Below the pieces are notes generated by a model. The model saw nothing but the letters and a program-made list of their open reading frames with translations. It did no database searches and was not told where the DNA came from. Source: JBDNBY01 sp039767595 (GTDB taxonomy: Bacteria; Pseudomonadota; Alphaproteobacteria; Rhodobacterales; Rhodobacteraceae). Taken from it: a stretch of DNA of 37,326 nt. Location of the stretch: contig JBDNBY010000105.1 in NCBI GenBank assembly GCA_039767595.1, positions 1 to 37,326 on the forward strand, in the 5' to 3' direction. Of this stretch, positions 1 through 9,281 are shown in pieces (the first letter of the stretch is position 1; each line of letters begins with the position of its first letter). A program made the position numbers and the translations under genes.

Positions 1-30
1 AAAAAAGCGCCTCAAAGAGGCGCTTTTTTT
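1..30. terminator. Bidirectional intrinsic terminator
   Basis: A stem of GCGCCTC and GAGGCGC around a short AAA loop is flanked by an A-run on the left and a T-run on the right, so it can end transcripts from either side. It lies 15 bases beyond the RNase J stop codon and probably ends the long minus-strand nuo-birA-coaX-rnj unit. The convergent gene on the other side is outside the window. Confidence 0.85.
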
Positions 31-45
31 GATCCAGCATCGGGG

Positions 46-1713
46 TTAAGCCATTCGGCTGATCACCACCATTGTTTCAGGCTTTTTGCCGATCTCTTTC
101 ATCGCCGTGTTGCGCACAATCCGCCGCATCGCCGTTTCCAACGCATCATCATCATCCAACGTGCGTTGATCCGCACGGCCAATGAACTGGCTCAGATCCT
201 CTTCGATCACATCGAGCAGCGGCGCTTCTGAGCGCCCTAGTTCCGGCAAGCCCGACACATCACACCACGGATCCCCCAACGGCGCGCCATCTTCGTCCAT
301 GATCTGAGAGACAACGATCATCCCATTGAGCGCCATTTTGATCCGCTCGCGGACGATGCCATCAAACGCACCAATTTTAACCGAGCCATCCAAATAGCTG
401 CGCCCTGTTTCCACATATTCCACGACTTTGGGGGCATTTCCCGCGAGATCCACCATCATGCCATTCACAGCAAGCACCGCATCCACACCGTTGGATTTGC
501 TATGCTTGGCATGTTCGCGCAGATGGCGATGCTCGCCGTGCATGGGGATCACCACTTGCGGCTGAAGCAACTCGCGCATCGTATCAAGATCGGGCCGGTT
601 CGCATGGCCCGACACATGATAGAGCCCGTCGCTATCATCAACAACATCCACCCCTTTTTCCGAGAACATGTTCATCACGCGGTACACATCCCGCTCGTTC
701 CCGGGGATGACTTTGGAGGAATAAAGGACAGTGTCCCCTTCGGCCAAAGTGATGCCCATATATTTCCCACTGGCCAATTGCGCCGACGCTGCGCGCCGCT
801 CACCTTGCGAGCCAGTCACGATCAGCATGACATTATCGCGCGGGATTTGCATGACCTCTTCGGGCGAAATGGTACTGGGGAAATCTTTGATCATCCCCGT
901 TTCCAGCGCCGCATCCACCATCCGGCGCATTGCACGGCCCAACAAACACACAGAGCGCCCCGCAGAGACCGCTGCCTCCGCCAAGGATTTCACGCGCGCC
1001 ACATTCGAGGCAAATGTCGTTGCGACAATCATGCCGTCCCGCGATTTGGCAAATTTTTCAAGCTCCGGCACCAAGAGCGCCTCTGAGCGGCCTTCATTTT
1101 TGGAAAACACATTGGTGCTGTCGCAGACCATGGCCTTGACACCTTTGGCACCGATCTCTTTCCACATTTCATCGTCAAACGGCTCGCCAACAACAGGGGT
1201 GCGGTCAATTTTGAAATCGCCCGTATGCACAATCCGCCCTGCATCCGTATCGATCACCAAAGCCGAGCTTTGCGGGATCGAATGCGAGATTGGGGCAAAG
1301 CCCACTTCAAATGGGCCGATATTCAACGTTTCGGGCCATGTTGGCGCCGTTTTCACAAGCGCCTCGCTATAGCCCTTATCCAATAGTTTGTGACGCGCCA
1401 AATGCGCCGTAAAGGACCGCGCATAGATCGGCACGCCGAATTTCGCCGCAGCCAATCCCACAGCGCCCACATGATCCTCATGACCATGCGTGATCAAAAC
1501 GGCCTCAAGCCGGTCTTTGCGCGCCTCAAGCCAAGACACATCGGCAAAGATCAAATCAACGCCCGGCGTTGTATCCATATCCGGAAAGGCAACTCCAATA
1601 TCAACAAGGATCAAACGCTCTTTGTCTTTTGGCCCGTAGCCATAGACATATGCGTTCATACCAATTTCGCCTGCTCCGCCCAAAGGCAGATAGATCAGCC
1701 TATTCTTACTCAT
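46..1713 (-). CDS. rnj: Ribonuclease J (metallo-beta-lactamase/beta-CASP family)
   Basis: Product of 555 aa, the usual length for RNase J, a cytoplasmic zinc-dependent endo- and 5'-3' exoribonuclease of RNA processing and decay. The metallo-beta-lactamase domain carries the metal motif HGHEDH at residues 76-81. Further motifs seen are SHSIP, the HTGDFKID stretch, CDSTN, the beta-CASP run with VTGSQGE, and SGHANRPD with PMHGEHRH near residue 390. The start ATG begins MSKNRLIYLP and lies 3 bases after the coaX stop codon, so the two are probably cotranscribed. It is the last gene of the unit before the terminator at 1-30. The alternative, RNase Z or a generic hydrolase, is unlikely given the beta-CASP region and C-terminal domain. 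Confidence 0.95.
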   Translation of the reverse strand: MSKNRLIYLPLGGAGEIGMNAYVYGYGPKDKERLILVDIGVAFPDMDTTPGVDLIFADVSWLEARKDRLEAVLITHGHEDHVGAVGLAAAKFGVPIYARSFTAHLARHKLLDKGYSEALVKTAPTWPETLNIGPFEVGFAPISHSIPQSSALVIDTDAGRIVHTGDFKIDRTPVVGEPFDDEMWKEIGAKGVKAMVCDSTNVFSKNEGRSEALLVPELEKFAKSRDGMIVATTFASNVARVKSLAEAAVSAGRSVCLLGRAMRRMVDAALETGMIKDFPSTISPEEVMQIPRDNVMLIVTGSQGERRAASAQLASGKYMGITLAEGDTVLYSSKVIPGNERDVYRVMNMFSEKGVDVVDDSDGLYHVSGHANRPDLDTMRELLQPQVVIPMHGEHRHLREHAKHSKSNGVDAVLAVNGMMVDLAGNAPKVVEYVETGRSYLDGSVKIGAFDGIVRERIKMALNGMIVVSQIMDEDGAPLGDPWCDVSGLPELGRSEAPLLDVIEEDLSQFIGRADQRTLDDDDALETAMRRIVRNTAMKEIGKKPETMVVISRMA

Positions 1714-1716
1714 TCT

Positions 1717-2487
1717 TTATCCTTGCTGATTGAAATCTGCGATATGCACGAGGCCGTGCATGGTCAGATACTCGTCAAAGTGATTATATAGCGCGCCGCC
1801 TTGATCAAACAACGGCGCAAGTCCGCCTGTTGCGACCACCGTCATCTGTTCCCCGCGTTCTTTCATGATTTGCTGGGTGATTTCCTTGACCAACCCAACA
1901 TAGCCCCAAAAAATGCCTGATTGCATACAGGCCACTGTGTTTGTGCCCACCACGTTCGGGGGGCGCGAAATATCAACATGCGGCAAGGCCGCCGCCGCTT
2001 GGTGCAGCGCGCTGAGCGATAGGTTCACTCCAGGCGCGATCGCACCGCCGACATAGGCCCCATCGTGATCCACGACATCAAACGTAGTGGCCGTACCAAA
2101 ATCGACCACGATTGTATTGCCGCCAAATTTAGTATAGGCCGCCACAGTGTTCACCAAACGATCAGGTCCCACCGCAGTCCCAGCATCTACACGCACACGG
2201 ACCGGCAATTTGCACTCGGGCTTTCCTACGACCAAAGGCCGACAGTTGAAATAGCGATCGGCCAAAACACGCAAATTAAATACCACGCGCGGCACCGTTG
2301 ATGAAATGATCACACGGTCGATTTCAGCATCCACCCCCGTCTGCGTCATCAATGTCGTCAGCCAGACATAATACTGATCGGCCGTGCGATTATGGTCAGA
2401 CGAGAGGCGCCACGTCGAGATAAATCTCTGCCCATCCCAAATGGAAAACACTGTATTGGTATTGCCGCAATCAATCGCCAGTAACAT
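1717..2487 (-). CDS. coaX: Type III pantothenate kinase
   Basis: Product of about 256 aa that phosphorylates pantothenate to 4'-phosphopantothenate, the first step of coenzyme A synthesis, in the cytoplasm. It has the ASKHA-fold phosphate loop DCGNTNT at residues 6-12, the GPDRLVN motif, and the adenosine/phosphate motif DFGTATTFDVVD. The start is ATG 2487, with AGGA seven bases upstream; an in-frame TTG one codon earlier is less likely. It lies 9 bases after birA and 3 bases before rnj. CoaX enzymes generally need a monovalent cation and are insensitive to CoA feedback; that is family knowledge. Confidence 0.95.
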   Translation of the reverse strand: MLLAIDCGNTNTVFSIWDGQRFISTWRLSSDHNRTADQYYVWLTTLMTQTGVDAEIDRVIISSTVPRVVFNLRVLADRYFNCRPLVVGKPECKLPVRVRVDAGTAVGPDRLVNTVAAYTKFGGNTIVVDFGTATTFDVVDHDGAYVGGAIAPGVNLSLSALHQAAAALPHVDISRPPNVVGTNTVACMQSGIFWGYVGLVKEITQQIMKERGEQMTVVATGGLAPLFDQGGALYNHFDEYLTMHGLVHIADFNQQG

Positions 2488-2496
2488 CAAGGCATC

Positions 2497-3279
2497 CTAA
2501 AAGTAGATATCGGCCGCTGCAATCCGCAGTGGCCCGTGCCGCGTTGATAAGAGCAAACACCCGTCAGTGTCGATACCATCAAAGCGTCCGACATGTGTTT
2601 CTTTTGGCAAACGCGCAGTGATGTCACATCCCAAATGCGCCGCATGCGCCATCCATGCCGCGCGAATTGGTGCAAAACCTTCGGTGCGAAAGATGGCCCA
2701 ATAGCGCGCAAAATGATCCGCGAGCGATCCCATCACAATATTTGGATCAGGGGCAGCGGGCATAAATTGGCCCAACGCCACGGGCGCAACCGCCCCCTGC
2801 TCGAGGGTGTTAGACTGTGGCGCGGCGACAAGGTTCACACCAATTCCTATGCTCACAACGGGGCCAGATTTGGGATGATGTCCCTCAAGAAGGATACCGC
2901 TCACTTTGCCGCCATTGATCAACACATCATTGGGCCACTTGAGCGTCATGCTCTGCTCTGATCTGATCATCTCATGCGCCATGTCATAGACCGCAAGCGC
3001 CGCGATGAAAGAAGCGAGCGAGACCTGCTCTGTCGCGACATCCTGCACAGGCATCACAAGGGTCGTTGCTAAATTCCCACTTGGATCGCGCCACGCCCGA
3101 GCGCGCCGACCGCGTCCTTGGGTTTGCGCGCCGGCATGGATCCATGTTGGGGCGCTGAGATGGGGCGCGATGGCGCGCGCCTCATCCATTGTGCTGCCCA
3201 CTTGCGGGACATAGCGGTACTCATAGCCCGCAGGCCATCTGCGATCAGTTTGCAGCGCCAACAAGCTGTTCCGCTGCAT
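2497..3279 (-). CDS. birA: Biotin--[acetyl-CoA-carboxylase] ligase
   Basis: Cytoplasmic enzyme of about 260 aa that makes biotinyl-5'-AMP and attaches biotin to the carboxyl carrier protein of acetyl-CoA carboxylase. Ligase motifs are visible: GSTMDEARA, the biotin/ATP loop GRGRRARAW, KWPNDVLI and GGKVSGILLE. There is no N-terminal helix-turn-helix, so this is a monofunctional ligase without the E. coli repressor domain. The start is uncertain: ATG 3279 overlaps the end of nuoN by 35 bases and has no clear ribosome-binding site. The homologous region begins only near the RRWPAGYEY segment, so a later TTG or CTG start is possible; an in-frame TTG also exists at 3303. Confidence 0.9.
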   Translation of the reverse strand: MQRNSLLALQTDRRWPAGYEYRYVPQVGSTMDEARAIAPHLSAPTWIHAGAQTQGRGRRARAWRDPSGNLATTLVMPVQDVATEQVSLASFIAALAVYDMAHEMIRSEQSMTLKWPNDVLINGGKVSGILLEGHHPKSGPVVSIGIGVNLVAAPQSNTLEQGAVAPVALGQFMPAAPDPNIVMGSLADHFARYWAIFRTEGFAPIRAAWMAHAAHLGCDITARLPKETHVGRFDGIDTDGCLLLSTRHGPLRIAAADIYF

Positions 3280-4693
3280 GAAGGGCGATGTCATCAAGTC
3301 CAAAGACCGTCACAACGCCTGCCAACATCAAGATCGCCGATCCATAGACGCACAGCTGCAACATTTGCGGCGCATCCGCGCGCAGGCTATGTTGCGGGGC
3401 CGTGCCGAAATACATCAAGAACACGATGCGCAAATAGTAATAGGCCCCAATCGCCGAGGCTACGGCAGACGCGATCACAACGGGGATGAGCCCTGCGGAC
3501 ACTGCCGCTTGCCAAACGCCAAATTTTGCAAAGAACCCAAGCATCGGCGGCACGCCGGCCAATGAGAACATCAACACCAACAAGGCCATGGCCCGCATCG
3601 GAGACACGGTTGAATACATGGCCAGAGCGTTGATATCTGTGACGGGCTTTCCATCGCGCTCCATCGATAGGATAAAGGCAAATGTGCCAATATTCATTGT
3701 GACGTAAACGACCATGTAAAAGAGCATCGCCGAGACACCCTCGGCCGTGCCTGCAGCAAGACCAATCAAAGCGTACCCCATATGGGCAATCGAAGAATAG
3801 GCCATCAAACGTTTGATATTGGTTTGGCCAATCGCGGCGATAGATCCCAAGAACATCGACAAAATGGCTATCAATGCGACAACTTGCTGCCATTCGCCCG
3901 TGATCGCCCCAAAGGCATCATGCATCACCCGCGCAAAGAGGGCCATGGCGGCAACTTTGGGCGCTGTGGCGAAAAAGGCCGTGATCGGTGTCGGCGCCCC
4001 CTCATAGACGTCAGGCGTCCACATATGAAATGGCACGGCCGACACTTTGAACGCCAACCCTGAGATGACCAAAACCAAACCGACCAAGACGGCAACCGAC
4101 TGATTATCTTGGGTAATCGTTAAGATGTCTTCAAATCGTGTGGTGCCCGTGTAGCCATAGACCAGCGACGCACCATAGAGCAAAATACCCGAGCTGAGCG
4201 CGCCCAAGACGAAGTATTTCATCCCTGCCTCAGTAGAATTGGCATGATCACGGCGCAACGAGGCCACAATATAGAGCGCCAAGGATTGCAGCTCGAGCCC
4301 CATATAAAGCGTCATCAAATCCGCAGCGGCCACCATCACCATCATGCCGATAACCGCAAGGGTAATCAAAATCGGATATTCAAAGCGCAGTAGATCGCGG
4401 CGCTCCATATATCCTGCGCCCATGACCAAAACGACCGCCGCGCTGATCAGGATCACGACTTTGGCAAACGTGCCAAAGCCATCGACATGGATCAACCCGC
4501 CAAAGGCCGTTGTGTCTGGCGTATCGCCAAAGGCCATCACCGATGCCACGGCGATGAAAAACAGCGCCGTTGACCATGTGAGCGTGCGCGCCAACGCATC
4601 CTTGCCGCCCCAAACACCGACCATGAGGGCCGCCATTGCATAAAGCGCCAAGGCCACTTCGGCCCAAAGGAGTGAAAGATCAGAACCAATCAT
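3245..4693 (-). CDS. nuoN: NADH-quinone oxidoreductase subunit N
   Basis: An antiporter-like membrane subunit of 482 aa in the proton-pumping arm of complex I, homologous to NuoL and NuoM. It is almost entirely hydrophobic with about 14 membrane helices. The pump-type lysine and loop segments are seen in FKVSAVPFHMWTPDVYEGAP and in the stretch KRLMAYSSIAHMGYALIG. AGGAG lies ten bases before the start ATG. It follows nuoM with an 18-base gap and overlaps birA. It is the last complex I gene; the genes that follow have other jobs. Confidence 0.96.
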   Translation of the reverse strand: MIGSDLSLLWAEVALALYAMAALMVGVWGGKDALARTLTWSTALFFIAVASVMAFGDTPDTTAFGGLIHVDGFGTFAKVVILISAAVVLVMGAGYMERRDLLRFEYPILITLAVIGMMVMVAAADLMTLYMGLELQSLALYIVASLRRDHANSTEAGMKYFVLGALSSGILLYGASLVYGYTGTTRFEDILTITQDNQSVAVLVGLVLVISGLAFKVSAVPFHMWTPDVYEGAPTPITAFFATAPKVAAMALFARVMHDAFGAITGEWQQVVALIAILSMFLGSIAAIGQTNIKRLMAYSSIAHMGYALIGLAAGTAEGVSAMLFYMVVYVTMNIGTFAFILSMERDGKPVTDINALAMYSTVSPMRAMALLVLMFSLAGVPPMLGFFAKFGVWQAAVSAGLIPVVIASAVASAIGAYYYLRIVFLMYFGTAPQHSLRADAPQMLQLCVYGSAILMLAGVVTVFGLDDIALHAAEQLVGAAN

Positions 4694-4711
4694 GATAATA
4701 AAACTCCTGAA

Positions 4712-6256
4712 TTAGTGAGAGGCATAGGCCACAACGGCCTCGCCCATATGCGCTGTGGCGCTGTGATAGTTTTCAAGTAAATGCGCCACGGATGGACCGA
4801 TCATATCAAGTACAAGCGCAGGATACACACCCAAGATTAAGGTCATCGCCACCAGCGGCGCAAAAATCCATTTCTCGCGCGCGGTCATGTCGGTGATGGT
4901 CTTGAGGCTCTCTTTAATCAGATCCCCCATCACCACACGGCGATAGAGCCATAGCGCATAGGCCGCCGACAAAATCACACCTGATGTGGCAATCAATGCG
5001 ACCCATGTATTGGCTTGGAACACCCCGACAAGTGTCAAGAACTCCCCAACAAATCCAGACGTGCCCGGTAGGCCAACGTTGGCCATGGTAAAGAACATAA
5101 AGATCAGTGCGTAGGCCGGCATCCGGTTCACGAGGCCGCCATAGGCCTCAATCTCGCGCGTGTGCATCCGGTCATAAATCACCCCAACGCACAAGAACAA
5201 CGCGCCCGAGATAAAGCCGTGGCTGATCATTTGGAAAATCGCGCCATCCACACCTTGTTGGTTGGCTGCAAAAATGCCCATGGTCACATATCCCATATGC
5301 GCCACGGATGAATAGGCGATCAACTTTTTCATATCTTCTTGGACCAAGGCAACCAGCGACGTGTAGACAATCGCAATCGCTGACATCCAAAACACCAGAT
5401 CGGTCAAAACGGCCGATCCCACAGGGAACATTGGCAAGCTAAAGCGCAAAAACCCGTATCCGCCCATTTTCAGCAAAATCGCCGCCAAAACAACCGATCC
5501 CGCCGTCGGCGCCTGCACGTGGGCATCGGGCAACCATGTGTGCACCGGCCACATCGGCATTTTCACTGCGAATGACGCGAAAAACGCCAAGAACAGCAAT
5601 GTCTGCATCCCGCCAACAATCTGCACCCCAAGGATTGAGAAATCCTCATGAGCAAAGCTGTGGTTCATCAGCGCCGTGATATCCGTGGTGCCAGCATCCG
5701 CATACATCGCAACCATCGCCACCAACATCAGCACAGAGCCTAAGAAGGTATATAGGAAGAATTTAAACGACGCATAGATCCGGTTTTTACCGCCCCAGAT
5801 CCCGATAATCAGGAACATCGGGATAAGGCCGGCCTCAAAGAACAGATAAAACAATACAAGATCGAGCGCCATGAACACGCCAAGCATGAGCGTTTCAAGC
5901 AGCAAGAACGCGATCATATATTCTTTGACGCGGCTCTCGATACCCCAGCTGGCCCAAATGGTCAGCGGCATCATAAAGGTCGTCAGCATCACAAACAGAA
6001 CAGAGATACCATCGACGCCCATGCGGTATTTCAACCCCAAGAGCCAATCGCCCTCTTCAACCATTTGAAATCCGGGATTCTCGGGGTTGAACTGAGCCAG
6101 GATCAACAACGACACAACGAAGGTCGCCACAGTCGCCAAGAGCGCGACGCGCTTGGCATTTGTATTCGCTTCTTGTTCATTGCCCCGCAAAAAAACGGCC
6201 ATAATAATCGCCGCCCCTGCGGGCAAGAAGGTCACAATTGAAAGCAAGCTAGACAT
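4712..6256 (-). CDS. nuoM: NADH-quinone oxidoreductase subunit M
   Basis: Antiporter-like membrane subunit of 514 aa in complex I. Typical segments are LFYLFFEAGLIPMFLIIGIW, the lysine-bearing FAVKMPMWPVHTWLPDAHVQ, and KKLIAYSSVAHMGYVTMG. The open frame extends upstream, but the start is taken at ATG 6256 (MSSLLSIVTFLPAG). It overlaps the TAA of nuoL by one base (TAATG) and matches the family N-terminus. The longer upstream frame is the shadow of nuoL. Confidence 0.96.
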   Translation of the reverse strand: MSSLLSIVTFLPAGAAIIMAVFLRGNEQEANTNAKRVALLATVATFVVSLLILAQFNPENPGFQMVEEGDWLLGLKYRMGVDGISVLFVMLTTFMMPLTIWASWGIESRVKEYMIAFLLLETLMLGVFMALDLVLFYLFFEAGLIPMFLIIGIWGGKNRIYASFKFFLYTFLGSVLMLVAMVAMYADAGTTDITALMNHSFAHEDFSILGVQIVGGMQTLLFLAFFASFAVKMPMWPVHTWLPDAHVQAPTAGSVVLAAILLKMGGYGFLRFSLPMFPVGSAVLTDLVFWMSAIAIVYTSLVALVQEDMKKLIAYSSVAHMGYVTMGIFAANQQGVDGAIFQMISHGFISGALFLCVGVIYDRMHTREIEAYGGLVNRMPAYALIFMFFTMANVGLPGTSGFVGEFLTLVGVFQANTWVALIATSGVILSAAYALWLYRRVVMGDLIKESLKTITDMTAREKWIFAPLVAMTLILGVYPALVLDMIGPSVAHLLENYHSATAHMGEAVVAYASH

Positions 6257-8346
6257 TACTGCGCCCCTCCTGAGAATGTCATCCATGTGACCAGAACGGC
6301 AATCCCGATCACCATCGCAAATGCATAGGCAAAGATATAACCCGATTGCATGGCCCGCGCGCGCGCCGTCAAGGCAGGGATCACGCCCATGGCAATGCCA
6401 TTGATCATGCCATCGATGGCTTTGCCATCCCCCCATTTCCACAACACACGGCCCAATGCCTTAGCCGGTTGATTGAGCAGCGCATCATAGATTTCATCGA
6501 AATACCATTTATTGAGTAAAAACTCATAGAGCGGTTTTTGATGTGCCGCGATCCGCGCGGGTAACGCAGGGTTCCAAATATAAAACCACATCGCCATGAC
6601 CAAGCCGAGAATCATTGCCACAAACGGGCTTACTTTGACCCATTTCGGGGCGTGATGCGCCTCGTCCAATACATGATTATCGGGGCCCATAAAGATCGCA
6701 CCTTGCGGCGCCGATGGGTGATGCTCGGCAATCATTTGCGGTGTGTGTGCGGCTTCATGATCCGTGCCGTGATCATCACCTTTCGCGTCATCGCCATGTC
6801 CGCCTTCGACAGCGTGGTGCTCTGGAATACCAAAGAACGCATTCACCGAATAGTGATCACCGAAAAAGCTTTTGTACCAAATCATACCCGAGAATACGGC
6901 GCCCAAGGCTAACACGCCCAAAGGCACAAGCATCACAGTCGGGCTCTCATGCGCATGTTCATGCGTATGCTTGTCACCGCGCGACGTGCCAAAGAATGTC
7001 AAGAACATCAAACGCCATGAGTAAAACGATGTGAAGAGCGCCGCTAAAACGAGCATCCAGAATGCGTAACCACCTGCGGTGCCGGCCCATGCGCTTTCAA
7101 TCACGGCATCTTTGGACAAGAACCCTGCAAATCCATAATGCGTCAATGGGATACCCACGCCAGTGATGGCAAGCGTCCCGATCATCATCGCCCAGAACGT
7201 ATAAGGGATCTTTTTGCGCAGACCGCCGTAATTGCGCATGTCTTGCTCGTGGTGCATTGCGTGGATGACCGAGCCTGCCCCTAAAAACAACATCGCTTTG
7301 AAAAACGCATGGGTAAAGAGGTGGAACATCGCCACGGAATAGACGCCGACACCTGCGGCGACAAACATATAGCCCAGCTGCGAACAGGTGGAATAGGCAA
7401 TCACACGCTTGATGTCATTTTGCACAAGGCCCACAGTGGCCGCGAAAAATGCCGTTGTTGCGCCCAAGACCGTGACAAAGGCCATCGCCTCGGGGGCGTA
7501 TTCCATCAATGGCGACATGCGGCACACGAGGTAGACCCCCGCCGTCACCATTGTCGCGGCGTGAATAAGGGCGGACACAGGTGTCGGCCCTTCCATCGCA
7601 TCCGGCAACCATGTGTGCAGGACCAACTGTGCCGATTTCCCCATTGCGCCAATAAAGAGCAAAAAGGCCAGTAAATTGGCGGCATTCCACTCGCGCCACA
7701 AAAACGTGATCTGCGTTTCGGCGATATGCGGGGCGGCGGCAAAGATCGCGTCAAACTCAATGGAGCCTGTGATCGCAAAGAGACCAAAAATCCCCAAGGC
7801 AAAGCCAAAGTCACCCACACGGTTGACGACAAAGGCCTTCATCGCGGCGGCGTTTGCGCTTGGTTTTTTGTAATAAAACCCAATGAGCAAGTAAGACGCA
7901 ACACCCACGCCCTCCCAACCAAAGAACATCTGTAGCAAGTTATCAGATGTCACAAGCATCAGCATTGTGAAGGTAAAGAAGGACAAATACGCAAAGAACC
8001 GCGCCTTGTAACTCTCGTCATCTTTCCACTGCGGATCGTGATCCATGTAGCCAAAGGAATACAGATGCACCAAGGCCGACACAGTGTTCACGACGATGAA
8101 CATAATCACCGTCAAACGATCCACGCGGATCGCCCAAGAGGCCGACAAATCGCCGCTCTCGACCCAGCGCATTAGCTCAATCGTGTAAGCCTCGCTGAAT
8201 GTTAAAAAGACAATCCAACTCAGGATCGCGGCGACAAACAACAGCGCCGTCGTCAGGATTTGCGCATTGCGCTCACCAAATATACGCCAGCCAAAGCCGC
8301 CAACAAGCGCCCCGATGAGGGGCAGGAATAAAATCAACTGTGCCAT
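6256..8346 (-). CDS. nuoL: NADH-quinone oxidoreductase subunit L
   Basis: The largest, distal antiporter-like subunit of complex I at 696 aa, with a long amphipathic C-terminal lateral helix. Seen are MFFGWEGVGVASYLLIGFYY, the pump segment GKSAQLVLHTWLPDAMEGPT and KRVIAYSTCSQLGYMFVA. The final membrane helix is in the last 30 residues. It is longer than the roughly 610 aa of the E. coli protein; most of the excess is a hydrophilic His/Asp-rich loop (residues about 475-580, two parts) before the lateral helix. The start ATG is 6 bases after nuoK, and the gene overlaps nuoM by one base. Confidence 0.96.
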   Translation of the reverse strand: MAQLILFLPLIGALVGGFGWRIFGERNAQILTTALLFVAAILSWIVFLTFSEAYTIELMRWVESGDLSASWAIRVDRLTVIMFIVVNTVSALVHLYSFGYMDHDPQWKDDESYKARFFAYLSFFTFTMLMLVTSDNLLQMFFGWEGVGVASYLLIGFYYKKPSANAAAMKAFVVNRVGDFGFALGIFGLFAITGSIEFDAIFAAAPHIAETQITFLWREWNAANLLAFLLFIGAMGKSAQLVLHTWLPDAMEGPTPVSALIHAATMVTAGVYLVCRMSPLMEYAPEAMAFVTVLGATTAFFAATVGLVQNDIKRVIAYSTCSQLGYMFVAAGVGVYSVAMFHLFTHAFFKAMLFLGAGSVIHAMHHEQDMRNYGGLRKKIPYTFWAMMIGTLAITGVGIPLTHYGFAGFLSKDAVIESAWAGTAGGYAFWMLVLAALFTSFYSWRLMFLTFFGTSRGDKHTHEHAHESPTVMLVPLGVLALGAVFSGMIWYKSFFGDHYSVNAFFGIPEHHAVEGGHGDDAKGDDHGTDHEAAHTPQMIAEHHPSAPQGAIFMGPDNHVLDEAHHAPKWVKVSPFVAMILGLVMAMWFYIWNPALPARIAAHQKPLYEFLLNKWYFDEIYDALLNQPAKALGRVLWKWGDGKAIDGMINGIAMGVIPALTARARAMQSGYIFAYAFAMVIGIAVLVTWMTFSGGAQ

Positions 8347-8352
8347 GTGCCC

Positions 8353-8658
8353 TTACCCTTTCATCATGTTGACATCTTCCACCGCAATCGTACCGCGGTT
8401 TCGGAAGAAGCTGACTAAGATCGCAAGGCCAATCGCAGCCTCGGCCGCCGCCACAGTCAGGATCAGCATTGTGAACACTTGCCCTGTGAGATCGCCCAGA
8501 TAGCTAGAGAATGCGACCATGTTGATATTGACCGACAGCAGCATCAATTCGATCGACATCAACAAAATAATGATGTTTTTACGATTTAAAAACAGGCCGA
8601 AGATACCAATCACAAAGAGTATGGCCGCGACTGTCAAATAATGTTCAAGTCCAATCAT
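8353..8658 (-). CDS. nuoK: NADH-quinone oxidoreductase subunit K
   Basis: A 101-aa membrane subunit (ND4L homologue) with three helices and the conserved intramembrane glutamates in MSIELML and AAAEAAIGLA. The start is ATG 8658 (MIGLEHYLTV), 11 bases after the nuoJ stop. The longer open frame upstream runs antisense to nothing real and overlaps nuoJ out of frame. The length is standard for the family. Confidence 0.96.
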   Translation of the reverse strand: MIGLEHYLTVAAILFVIGIFGLFLNRKNIIILLMSIELMLLSVNINMVAFSSYLGDLTGQVFTMLILTVAAAEAAIGLAILVSFFRNRGTIAVEDVNMMKG

Positions 8659-8669
8659 CCATAAATTCC

Positions 8670-9281
8670 TTAGTTGAGGCCTTGGCCTGGTTTCACATCC
8701 CGCACGTCCATAGACTTGGCCGGATCGCGATAAATTTGGGCGAGGATATCCTGACGTTTGATATCCGTCCGATGCCGCAAGGTCAGAACAATCGCCCCGA
8801 TCATCGCGACCAAGAGGATCAAGCCCGATAATTGAAAGAGCAAAAAGTATTTGTCGTACATAATCATCCCAAGCGCTTGGGTGTTGTGCATGCCCTCTGG
8901 CATCGCCGAGGCAATCATCGCCTCGGCCCCTTCGGCCGTTTCCCAAACGCCGTAGACCATGGTCAGCTGCATCAGCAAAATCAAACCAATCAAGAGGCCA
9001 AGAGGCAAGTATTTGGCCATCTCTGCCTTCAGCTCGGCGAAATCGACATCAAGCATCATCACCACAAAGAGGAATAGCACCGCCACCGCGCCGACATAAA
9101 CGATCATCAACAGCATCGCGAGGAATTCGGCCCCCAATAGGACGAAAAGGCCCGCCGATGAGATGAACGCAAGGATCAACCACAGAACCGAATGCACAGG
9201 GTTGCGTGAGATAACAGTGAACAGCCCACCGACGATGGCACTGATCGAGAAGAAGTAAAAGGCAATGGCAATCGCGGTCAT
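8670..9281 (-). CDS. nuoJ: NADH-quinone oxidoreductase subunit J
   Basis: A 203-aa membrane subunit (ND6 homologue) with five predicted helices. The family segments are NPVHSVLWLI, FLAMLLMIVYVGAVAVLFLF (pi-bulge helix) and VVMMLDVDFAE. A hydrophilic tail rich in basic and acidic residues ends the protein. The start ATG overlaps the stop of the preceding CMD-family gene (ATGA), so translation is probably coupled to that gene rather than directly to nuoI. Confidence 0.96.
   Translation of the reverse strand: MTAIAIAFYFFSISAIVGGLFTVISRNPVHSVLWLILAFISSAGLFVLLGAEFLAMLLMIVYVGAVAVLFLFVVMMLDVDFAELKAEMAKYLPLGLLIGLILLMQLTMVYGVWETAEGAEAMIASAMPEGMHNTQALGMIMYDKYFLLFQLSGLILLVAMIGAIVLTLRHRTDIKRQDILAQIYRDPAKSMDVRDVKPGQGLN

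Noticed and set aside
4712..6442. Longer nuoM frame starting at 6442
   Set aside because: The extra 62 residues are Cys/Arg/His-rich and unlike any NuoM; they are the shadow of nuoL. ATG 6256 fits the family and the TAATG junction.
8353..8946. Longer nuoK frame of 197 aa
   Set aside because: The upstream part overlaps nuoJ out of frame and has no membrane-protein character; ATG 8658 gives the standard 101 aa.
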